DNA of 64,000 nt from Neolewinella xylanilytica. GTDB taxonomy: Bacteria > Bacteroidota > Bacteroidia > Chitinophagales > Saprospiraceae. The position numbers were made by a program, and so were the translations under genes. The notes beneath the pieces are model-generated. The model was not told the origin of the DNA and did no database searches. It saw only the letters and a program-made list of their open reading frames with translations. Positions within the stretch are counted from its first letter, which is position 1; the number at the start of each line of letters is the position of its first letter. The stretch is taken from positions 1,302,001-1,366,000 of the forward strand of contig NZ_PTJC01000006.1 in assembly GCF_002934605.1 (NCBI RefSeq), read 5' to 3'. Shown one piece after another: positions 1-7,116 of this stretch.

Positions 1-1
1 C

Positions 2-3000
2 GACGACGAGCCGCTGCGCCCCTACATCGACATCAAGGCCATTATCCAAATGGCCAAGCAAAAGAACGTGGATGCCATTCACCCCGGCTACGGCTTCCTG
101 TCGGAAAACGTCGATTTTGCCCGCGCCTGCCTGGAAGCGGGTATCGAGTTCGTCGGTCCCAGTCCGGACAGCATGGACCAGCTCGGCGATAAAGTGGCCG
201 CCAAGGAACTGGCCCGGCGCGTCGGCGTTCCGTTGATTCAGGATAGCGACCAGGATATTTCTAACCCCGAAGTAGCGGCACAGGAAGCCGAACGCATTGG
301 CTACCCGGTGATCATTAAGGCAGCCGCCGGGGGTGGCGGGCGCGGCATGCGGGTCGTACGCAATGAAAAGCAACTCCGCACGGAAGTAGTCGATGCCAGT
401 AGCGAAGCAGAAAAAGCCTTCGGTAACGGGACGATCTTCCTCGAAAAATTCATCGAGAACCCCCGCCACATCGAAGTACAGCTCCTGGGCGACCGCCACG
501 GCAACCTGGTGCACCTCTTCGAGCGCGACTGTTCCGTGCAGCGGCGCTTCCAGAAAGTAGTCGAGGTGGCGCCCGCCGCTAACCTGTCTCGGGAGACCAA
601 GGACAAACTCTACGCCTACGCCCTGCAACTGGGCGAGGCCGTGGGCTACTACTGCGCCGGTACGGTGGAATTCCTGGTCGACCAGGACGAGTCCATCTAC
701 TTCATCGAGGTCAATCCGCGCATCCAGGTGGAGCATACCGTTACGGAGGAGATCACGGGGATCGACCTGGTGCGGACGCAGTTTCTCGTCACCATGGGCT
801 ACCGCCTCGACCACCCGACGATTTTCATTCGCAGCCAGGAGGATATCCAGGCCAACGGTTTCGCCGTCCAGTGCCGGGTGACCACGGAGGACCCGGGGAA
901 CAACTTCAAGCCCGATTACGGTACCCTCATCGCCTACCGCTCGGCCAGTGGTATGGGCATCCGTCTGGACGCCGGCTCGGCCTTCCCGGGGGCGGTCATC
1001 TCACCCTACTTCGACAGCCTGCTGGTGAAGGTCACCAGTTCCGGCCGCACGCTTAAGGGGGCGGCGGAACGCCTCCACCGGGCCCTCCGGGAATTCCGGG
1101 TACGGGGCGTGAAGACCAACATCGGCTTCCTGCTTAACCTGCTGGAGAACCAGGACTTCCAGGAGGGCAAGGCCACGGTCCGCTTCATTCCCGACCACCC
1201 GGAGCTGATGGAGCTGCCTAATTTCCGCGACCGGGGTACCCGGCTGCTGCGCTACCTGGCCGACGTGATCGTCAACGACAACCCCGACGTCGGCAAGAAA
1301 AAGGAGCCCGGTCGGGTCTTCCTGCGGCCCGTCGTGCCGGCTTTCGATCCGTACGCGGAGGTGCCGAAGGGTAGCCGCGACCGGCTGAAGGAGCTCGGTC
1401 GGGACGGTTTCGTGGACTGGCTCCGCAACGAGAAGAAGATTCAGTACACGGACACTACCTTCCGCGACGCCCACCAGAGCCTGCTGGCCACCCGCATGCG
1501 GATGATCGACATGTTGAACGTAAGCCGCAGCTACGCGGCCAACCAGCCCGGCGATCTCTTCAGCATGGAAGTATGGGGAGGAGCCACCTTCGACGTTGCC
1601 CTCCGCTTTCTCATGGAAGACCCGTGGCGGCGGTTGCGCAAACTGCGGACGGCCATTCCGAATACCATCTTCCAGATGCTGCTGCGCGGCAGCAACGGGG
1701 TGGGGTACAAGGCCTATCCCGATAACCTCATCATCAAGTTTATCGAGGAAGCCGCCCGGGGCTCCATGCTCTATGATGCCGATGGGAAGGAAAGGGGTTA
1801 CGCCGGCGGTATCGACCTTTTCCGGATTTTCGATTCCCTTAACTGGGTGAAGAACATGGAAGTGTCGATCAAGACCGTAAGGGAGAACACCGATAGTCTG
1901 GCCGAAGCCTGCATCTGCTATTCCGGCGACCTGACCAATCCGGGGAATACCAAGTTCAACCTTCAATACTACATCGACCTGGCTAAGCGGCTGGAAAGCG
2001 CCGGTGCGCACATTCTGGCCATCAAGGACATGGCCGGTCTGCTCAAACCCCTGGCCGCCAAGGAGCTCATTTCGGCCCTGCGCGAAGAGACAACGCTGCC
2101 CATCCACCTTCACACCCACGATACGAGCGGGATCCAAAGCGCTACGTACCTGGAGGCCATCAACTCCGGGGTGGACGTGGTGGACGTCGCGCTGAATAGC
2201 TTGTCCGGCCTAACTTCCCAGCCAGGCTACAACAGCATCGTAGCCATGATGCAGGGGCACGAGCGCGAGAACCCCGTGGACCTGCCGCTGCTGAACAAAT
2301 TCGCCGACTACTTCGAGCTCGTCCGGAACTATTACTATCCTTTCGAAACCGAGCTCCGTGCCGGCACGGCCACGATCTACGACACCGAGATCCCCGGCGG
2401 CCAGTACTCCAACCTACGGCCGCAGGCGCGCGGACTGGGGTTGGAGGAGCAGTTCAGTACCATCCGCGAGAACTACGCCGCCGCGAACCGGCTTTTCGGT
2501 AACCTGGTCAAAGTGACGCCGTCCTCCAAGGTCGTGGGTGATATGGCCATGTTCATGACCAGCAACGGGCTCACCGAGCAGGACGTGCGGGAGCGCGGGC
2601 AGAAACTGGATTTCCCCGACAGCGTAAAGAGCCTCATGCGCGGCGACCTCGGCCAGATCGAGGGTGGTTTCGACCGTGAGGTGCAGAAAATGGTCCTGAA
2701 GGGCGAAGAACCCTACACCGACCGGCCGAACGCCCACCTGGAGCCCGTAGACTTCGACGCCATAGCCGAGCAGTACCGCGCCGACTTCGAAGAGGAGCCG
2801 ACGATTAAGGACTTACTCAGCCAGCAGCTTTACCCGAAGGTTTTCGCCGACTTCAAGGAATTCCAGCAGGAATACGGGGAAGTAGCCAACCTGCCCACCA
2901 CCGCTTTCTTCTACGGCCTCAAGCCCAACGAGGAGATACTCGTTCGCATAAGTGCCGGCAAACGGATCGCGATCAAGTACCTCAATATGACCAACGCCGA

Positions 3001-3325
3001 CGAGCTCGGTAACCGCCTGGTCTTCTTCAGCCTCAACGGGCAGACCCGCAGCATTACGGTGCGCGATCGCTCGCTGGAAAGCAAGGTGGCCGCCCACGTA
3101 AAGGCCGGCGGGGAGAAGGAGGTAGGCAGTCCGCTGCAGGGCAACCTAAGTCGCATCCTGGTAAAGGTGGGCGACGAGGTCCAGGCCGGCGATCCGCTCT
3201 TCGTGATCGAGGCCATGAAGATGGAATCGACCATTACCAGTCCGGTAGACGGGGAGGTGACCCTCATTCCGCTGAAGGAAAAGACCCTGGTGGAGGCGAA
3301 CGACCTGGTAGTACGGATTGGGTAA
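2..3325 (+). CDS. pyc: Pyruvate carboxylase (5' end outside window)
   Basis: Biotin enzyme that carboxylates pyruvate to oxaloacetate with ATP and bicarbonate, refilling the TCA cycle in the cytosol. The frame is open from the first bases of the window, so the true start lies upstream; about 1107 codons are visible against roughly 1150 in the family. In order: most of the ATP-grasp biotin carboxylase domain (glycine-rich AAAGGGGRGM loop near 343, EVNPRIQVEHTVTE near 707-742), the carboxyltransferase barrel (starting at FRDAHQSLLATRMR near 1460), and a C-terminal biotinyl domain. The biotinyl motif is EAMKMES, with the modified Lys at 3218-3220. All three domains on one chain make it pyruvate carboxylase rather than a split acetyl- or propionyl-CoA carboxylase. 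No internal damage seen. Confidence 0.97.
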   Translation, partial: DDEPLRPYIDIKAIIQMAKQKNVDAIHPGYGFLSENVDFARACLEAGIEFVGPSPDSMDQLGDKVAAKELARRVGVPLIQDSDQDISNPEVAAQEAERIGYPVIIKAAAGGGGRGMRVVRNEKQLRTEVVDASSEAEKAFGNGTIFLEKFIENPRHIEVQLLGDRHGNLVHLFERDCSVQRRFQKVVEVAPAANLSRETKDKLYAYALQLGEAVGYYCAGTVEFLVDQDESIYFIEVNPRIQVEHTVTEEITGIDLVRTQFLVTMGYRLDHPTIFIRSQEDIQANGFAVQCRVTTEDPGNNFKPDYGTLIAYRSASGMGIRLDAGSAFPGAVISPYFDSLLVKVTSSGRTLKGAAERLHRALREFRVRGVKTNIGFLLNLLENQDFQEGKATVRFIPDHPELMELPNFRDRGTRLLRYLADVIVNDNPDVGKKKEPGRVFLRPVVPAFDPYAEVPKGSRDRLKELGRDGFVDWLRNEKKIQYTDTTFRDAHQSLLATRMRMIDMLNVSRSYAANQPGDLFSMEVWGGATFDVALRFLMEDPWRRLRKLRTAIPNTIFQMLLRGSNGVGYKAYPDNLIIKFIEEAARGSMLYDADGKERGYAGGIDLFRIFDSLNWVKNMEVSIKTVRENTDSLAEACICYSGDLTNPGNTKFNLQYYIDLAKRLESAGAHILAIKDMAGLLKPLAAKELISALREETTLPIHLHTHDTSGIQSATYLEAINSGVDVVDVALNSLSGLTSQPGYNSIVAMMQGHERENPVDLPLLNKFADYFELVRNYYYPFETELRAGTATIYDTEIPGGQYSNLRPQARGLGLEEQFSTIRENYAAANRLFGNLVKVTPSSKVVGDMAMFMTSNGLTEQDVRERGQKLDFPDSVKSLMRGDLGQIEGGFDREVQKMVLKGEEPYTDRPNAHLEPVDFDAIAEQYRADFEEEPTIKDLLSQQLYPKVFADFKEFQQEYGEVANLPTTAFFYGLKPNEEILVRISAGKRIAIKYLNMTNADELGNRLVFFSLNGQTRSITVRDRSLESKVAAHVKAGGEKEVGSPLQGNLSRILVKVGDEVQAGDPLFVIEAMKMESTITSPVDGEVTLIPLKEKTLVEANDLVVRIG

Positions 3326-3382
3326 CCGAAGCCTAAACTTTCCGGGGGGCTCGACGGTCTCAATGGTAAAGGAACCCGCTAC

Positions 3383-4054
3383 ATGCTGAAGGCTACCGCC
3401 ACCATAGTGCTTGCGTTACTGGTGTTCACCTGCATGGAAAGCGGGGACCCGCCCACGGACAATTTGTACCGTCCGTACCAGGACGCCTACGACGACGCGG
3501 AAACGCCCCCCGAGGCCGACCGCCGCTTCACTGCCGGGGAATTCGTGGGGCTCATCACCCCCGGTATGCCCGTGGCCCAGATTGAGAATCGCTACGGTAG
3601 CGGGGTGATGGAGAGCCGCAAGCTTCCCGCGGGGGAGGGCACTACCGAACCCGGTTACGTGCTTTTCCCCGGCACCGTGGATGAGCTTTTCATCCTGCTG
3701 GGTGAGGACAAGCAGCCGGATCGCGTTCGCTTCTCCAATCCGCGTGCGAACTGGCACGATGCGGCTACTGGGCTGACCATCGGCACGGAGTTTCACGACT
3801 TACGGGAAATGAACGGGGCGCCCTTTGAGTTCAGCGGCTTCGGGTGGGACTACGCCGGTACGGTAGTGGACTGGCACGGGGGAAAGCTGGAGGACCTCAT
3901 CGTACGCCTCACCTACGCTCCGGAGCGGCTGGTGGGCGGCGGACTGCCCGATAGCTTACTCGGGGACATGCGCCTCTCCAGTGATTCGGCGGCGGTTCAG
4001 GGATTGGGTTTACGGGTTCGGGAGATCATTGTTCCGATCCGCGAAGAAGATTGA
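3383..4054 (+). CDS. Hypothetical exported (lipo)protein, 223 aa
   Basis: Family not recognised. The N-terminus is a hydrophobic signal with a Cys at residue 17 in the context VFTC, a poor but possible lipobox. Two related segments follow: a GLITPGMPVAQIENRYG stretch and a GLTIGTEFHDLREMNG stretch. Each resembles the short G-M/T-x-x-x-[IL] helix motif of BamE/SmpA-like small lipoproteins, so a duplicated BamE-like fold is possible; that is inference. It follows pyruvate carboxylase on the same strand after 57 nt and precedes another unknown exported protein by 27 nt, so co-transcription is possible but no functional link is evident. Confidence 0.7.
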   Translation: MLKATATIVLALLVFTCMESGDPPTDNLYRPYQDAYDDAETPPEADRRFTAGEFVGLITPGMPVAQIENRYGSGVMESRKLPAGEGTTEPGYVLFPGTVDELFILLGEDKQPDRVRFSNPRANWHDAATGLTIGTEFHDLREMNGAPFEFSGFGWDYAGTVVDWHGGKLEDLIVRLTYAPERLVGGGLPDSLLGDMRLSSDSAAVQGLGLRVREIIVPIREED

Positions 4055-4081
4055 GTCTGGATCATCCCCTATCTTACGGGA

Positions 4082-5098
4082 ATGATCGATCACTTATCCC
4101 TGCTCTGTCGCACCTCCCTTCTACTCCTTTTAGTACACAGTGCGGGGCCGCTCGTTGCCGGCGCGCTTTCGGTAAGCGGGCCCGATGGGACGCTGCGGTA
4201 CCGGGTGGAGTTTAGCGATCGGTTAATGGACGACTGGTCGGTACTGGAGTTGACTGGCGCGGCCGATGAGTTAATAGAGCTTTTTCGAGATGAGCGGGTA
4301 GCCTGGGTTTCCCTGTCCTTTTACCATCCGGTCAGTAACAAGCGATTTTTCACCGAGGTATTCGTAGGGCAGGATAACGATATAAGCGTGGTCCTAGATT
4401 GGCGGCTCACAACGGACGACAGCCAGCTATCCGTATCGTACGAACGCCATCCCGCTACTACGGCGCAGTTAGTCTACGACGCCTTTACGTCGACTTCCCC
4501 CGCCAACCATGCAATACAAATCGCCGATCGCTACGGGGATGAACTAAACCAACCCGATGCGGATCTGCACGCAATTACTTTCCTGTGGGTGACCGACCAG
4601 CTTGGCTACTACGAGTCCACCGATGGGAGAGAGGATGTTGACGCTCCCTACCGCGAACGAATGACCCATCGTATGCTTCATGCACTAAGCGGAATGTCGC
4701 ACGACGGGGACCTCTTCTCCGAGCTGACCCAGAAACGAAAAGATGCGCTAGTTCTTCGAGCCTTTTCCTCCCAGCTTCCTGAGTCGGAGAACGCCTTTCA
4801 CGGGCGATTCTGGAGTGCCTACATGTCCTTGCGTGCTGACGTAACTCAGCAAATCCAGGCCACCTACGAGGCTGCTGGATCATCTCGGCAGGGCGTGGAT
4901 AGTTGTTCCGAGCAAGCGGCCAAGATTCGCCCTACGTTCGCTAACCTACTGGTGTACGCGGAATATGAGTGGTTCGAGTATCTGTATGCTGCGCAGCTAC
5001 AATCCCACCTAGAAATTTTTGCCAGTACTCCCGGACTCTTTGATCGTGAGCTGGCTTTATTTCACTGCCTTTTTCCCGGTAGTGCATTTACTCCGTAA
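4082..5098 (+). CDS. Hypothetical secreted protein, 338 aa
   Basis: No family recognised. An N-terminal hydrophobic stretch (RTSLLLLLVHSAGPLVAGA) fits a Sec signal peptide. The remainder is soluble, with several Trp and Tyr residues and no repeats. A Bacteroidota-like -7 box (TATCTTAC, 4070-4077) sits 4 nt before the ATG, so it may have its own promoter. By eye its DNA is less GC-rich than its neighbours (many TTA, AAT and TAT codons), which could mean relaxed selection or later acquisition. It ends just before a strong hairpin at 5119-5154. Confidence 0.6.
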   Translation: MIDHLSLLCRTSLLLLLVHSAGPLVAGALSVSGPDGTLRYRVEFSDRLMDDWSVLELTGAADELIELFRDERVAWVSLSFYHPVSNKRFFTEVFVGQDNDISVVLDWRLTTDDSQLSVSYERHPATTAQLVYDAFTSTSPANHAIQIADRYGDELNQPDADLHAITFLWVTDQLGYYESTDGREDVDAPYRERMTHRMLHALSGMSHDGDLFSELTQKRKDALVLRAFSSQLPESENAFHGRFWSAYMSLRADVTQQIQATYEAAGSSRQGVDSCSEQAAKIRPTFANLLVYAEYEWFEYLYAAQLQSHLEIFASTPGLFDRELALFHCLFPGSAFTP

Positions 5099-5118
5099 CT
5101 CCGTAAATAGGCAAAAGA

Positions 5119-5154
5119 GAAAGGGCTACCGCATCAGATGCCGGCAGCCCTTTT
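5119..5154. terminator. Bidirectional intrinsic terminator
   Basis: The arms AAAGGGCT (5120-5127) and AGCCCTTT (5146-5153) are perfectly complementary, with a further CCG/CGG pairing inside. The stem is followed by TTTT on the plus strand and preceded by AAAAG on the other side. It lies between the converging ends of the 338-aa gene and sucC, so it can end both transcripts. Confidence 0.8.
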
Positions 5155-5176
5155 CGTAGGTTGAATCTTTAATAAG

Positions 5177-6379
5177 TTATGAAAGTACCTTCTTTACTTC
5201 ATTAGCCGCATCCTCCAGCGAGATGGCGGAGCGGACGTTCAGACCGGAGTTGTCGATCAGCTCCTTGGCGATGTCGGCATTTGTGCCCTGCAGGCGCACG
5301 ATGATGGGCACCTTGATGTCGCCGATGTTCTGGTAGGCATCCACGACGCCCTGAGCGACGCGGTCGCAGCGGACGATGCCGCCAAAGATGTTGATCAGGA
5401 TGGCCTTGACGCGGTCGTCGCGTAGGATAATCCGGAAGGCCTGCTCTACCCGGGCGGCGTCGGCCGTACCCCCTACGTCGAGGAAGTTAGCGGGCTCGCC
5501 ACCGGAAAGCTTGATGATGTCCATCGTGGCCATGGCCAGACCGGCACCGTTGACCATGCAGCCTACGTTGCCGTCGAGATTGACGAAGTTAAGGCCGTAG
5601 CTCTGGGCTTCGACTTCGGTGGCGTCTTCCTCGGTGGTATCGCGCATTTCGGCGATGTCCTTGTGGCGGTATAGGGCGTTGTCGTCGACGCTGAACTTGC
5701 AGTCGACGGCTACGATGCGGTCGTCGCCGGTGTGCAGGCAGGGGTTGATCTCGATCAGGCTGGCGTCGGCACTCAAGTAGGCCTGGTACAGCTTGGCAAT
5801 GAACTTGGTCATGTTCTTGAAGGCGGTGCCTTCCAGTCCGAGGTTGAAGGCCACTTCGCGGGCGTCGAAGCCCTGCATACCCAGTTCGGGGTCGATGTAC
5901 GTCTTATGGACGAGGTGGGGCGTTTCCTCGGCTACGGCCTCGATGTCCATACCACCCTGGGTGGAGTGGATGATGACGTTTTGCTTGCGCTCGCGGTCCA
6001 TGAGGATGGAAACGTAGTATTCCTTGTTGGCGTCAAAGTCGGGGGCGTAGGCGTCTTCGGCTACGAGCACCTTGTTGACCTGCTTGCCGGGGCCTTCCAT
6101 GCCGCCGGGCGTTTGGGGCGTCTTGAGCTGCATCCCCAGGATATTGGAGATGTGCTGCTTGGCTTCGTCGCGGTTCTTGGCCAGCTTCACCCCGCCGCCT
6201 TTGCCGCGTCCGCCGGCGTGGATTTGGGCTTTGACTACGGCAAAGGGGCTGCCGGTTTCCTTGGCGAGCTGGTCGTACTTGGACATGGCTTCGTCTACCG
6301 TATCGGCCGCGTAGCCGTTCTGGATCGGTACGCCGTGCTTACTGAGGATGGACTTGCCCTGGTATTCGTGGAGGTTCAT
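5177..6379 (-). CDS. sucC: Succinate-CoA ligase, beta subunit
   Basis: ATP-grasp subunit of succinyl-CoA synthetase in the TCA cycle, coupling succinyl-CoA cleavage to nucleotide triphosphate formation together with the alpha subunit SucD, which is not in the window. It is 400 aa, the usual length. Diagnostic segments are the N-terminal MNLHEYQGKSIL, the nucleotide-binding KAQIHAGGRGKGGGVKLAK, and the C-terminal NIFGGIVRCDRVAQGVV with RLQGTNADIAKELI. It is transcribed alone here. A weak -7-like TACCTTCA lies a few tens of bases upstream on the minus strand. Confidence 0.97.
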   Translation of the reverse strand: MNLHEYQGKSILSKHGVPIQNGYAADTVDEAMSKYDQLAKETGSPFAVVKAQIHAGGRGKGGGVKLAKNRDEAKQHISNILGMQLKTPQTPGGMEGPGKQVNKVLVAEDAYAPDFDANKEYYVSILMDRERKQNVIIHSTQGGMDIEAVAEETPHLVHKTYIDPELGMQGFDAREVAFNLGLEGTAFKNMTKFIAKLYQAYLSADASLIEINPCLHTGDDRIVAVDCKFSVDDNALYRHKDIAEMRDTTEEDATEVEAQSYGLNFVNLDGNVGCMVNGAGLAMATMDIIKLSGGEPANFLDVGGTADAARVEQAFRIILRDDRVKAILINIFGGIVRCDRVAQGVVDAYQNIGDIKVPIIVRLQGTNADIAKELIDNSGLNVRSAISLEDAANEVKKVLS

Positions 6380-6595
6380 TTTGGCTATATTTTGCTGGGT
6401 CGTGAAGGTAGGAAAAAGTTAGGGGAGCGGTAGGGAATGGGTAGCGTGTAGGTTAAAGTAGGTCGACAGCGGATTTGGGTCATGGTTTGTATGTTATAGT
6501 CTGTAAGGATGGCGGGAAGCCGCTGGCAAATGGAGCGCTAAGTGAAAAGAGGAACGATAAAGTAAAAGGACACTTTATTTTTAAAAGTACTTTTT

Positions 6596-6603
6596 TATAT
6601 TTG
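6596..6603 (+). promoter_or_regulatory. -7 promoter box for xrtK, TATATTTG
   Basis: Perfect match to the Bacteroidota -7 consensus TAnnTTTG within an AT-rich patch, ending 3 nt before the ATG at 6607. A transcription start 4-7 nt downstream would fall on or next to the start codon, implying a leaderless or near-leaderless mRNA. No convincing -33 TTTG is visible. Confidence 0.5.
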
Positions 6604-6606
6604 ATC

Positions 6607-7116
6607 ATGATAGACTGGAAAAAGATCTGGAGGTTTAGTCTGCCATTTATCGGGTATGCGGTGGGTAAATTCTGGTACCGGCAGGCAGGTGCGGACGAGT
6701 TATCCTGGTTATTGCGCCCGATTCATGAGTTGGTTTCCCTAACCCTGAACAGCCCTGGGCAGTGGGTGAATGATTTGGGCTTCCATCATCCTTCGGACAA
6801 TTTCGTACTGAACGCTGGCTGTGCCGGCTTCAATTTTTTTCTGATGGCCTGTTTGCTCTTCGCCCTGTCACCCTTGGCCTACACCAGGTGGTGGTCGCAA
6901 CTAGTGATTGCACCTCTGCTTGCCTGGCCGCTTACCGTTCTGGCAAATTCGTCCCGGATCGTAGCCTTGGTCACCTTCACCCGCTTAGGCTTCAAAGATT
7001 TCGCCGCCGGGAGTTTACACGTCGCGCTCGGGGCATTCGTCTATCTGGTTTTCCTTTTTCTCACCGGATTGATCCTGCGGTACGCCGCCATCCGCCGACA
7101 AGCTAAGCATGCATAA
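6607..7116 (+). CDS. xrtK: Exosortase family protein, XrtK-like
   Basis: Predicted inner-membrane transpeptidase that recognises a C-terminal sorting tail, cleaves it and processes or attaches the substrate. It is 169 aa from ATG 6607; the frame can be extended upstream to a TTG at 6475, but the extension is hydrophilic and unlike the family. About four membrane helices are evident. The exosortase catalytic triad is visible: Cys72 in NAGCAGFN, Arg117 in NSSRIV and His138 in SLHVALG. The small size and the adjacent 931-aa MSEP-tailed protein, overlapping by 8 nt, match the dedicated one-enzyme, one-substrate XrtK/MSEP-CTERM arrangement. XrtN, paired with a VIT-domain protein, is the closest alternative. 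Confidence 0.85.
   Translation: MIDWKKIWRFSLPFIGYAVGKFWYRQAGADELSWLLRPIHELVSLTLNSPGQWVNDLGFHHPSDNFVLNAGCAGFNFFLMACLLFALSPLAYTRWWSQLVIAPLLAWPLTVLANSSRIVALVTFTRLGFKDFAAGSLHVALGAFVYLVFLFLTGLILRYAAIRRQAKHA

Noticed and set aside
1001..2137. 378-codon open frame antisense to pyruvate carboxylase
   Set aside because: Shadow of a GC-rich conserved gene; no family features.
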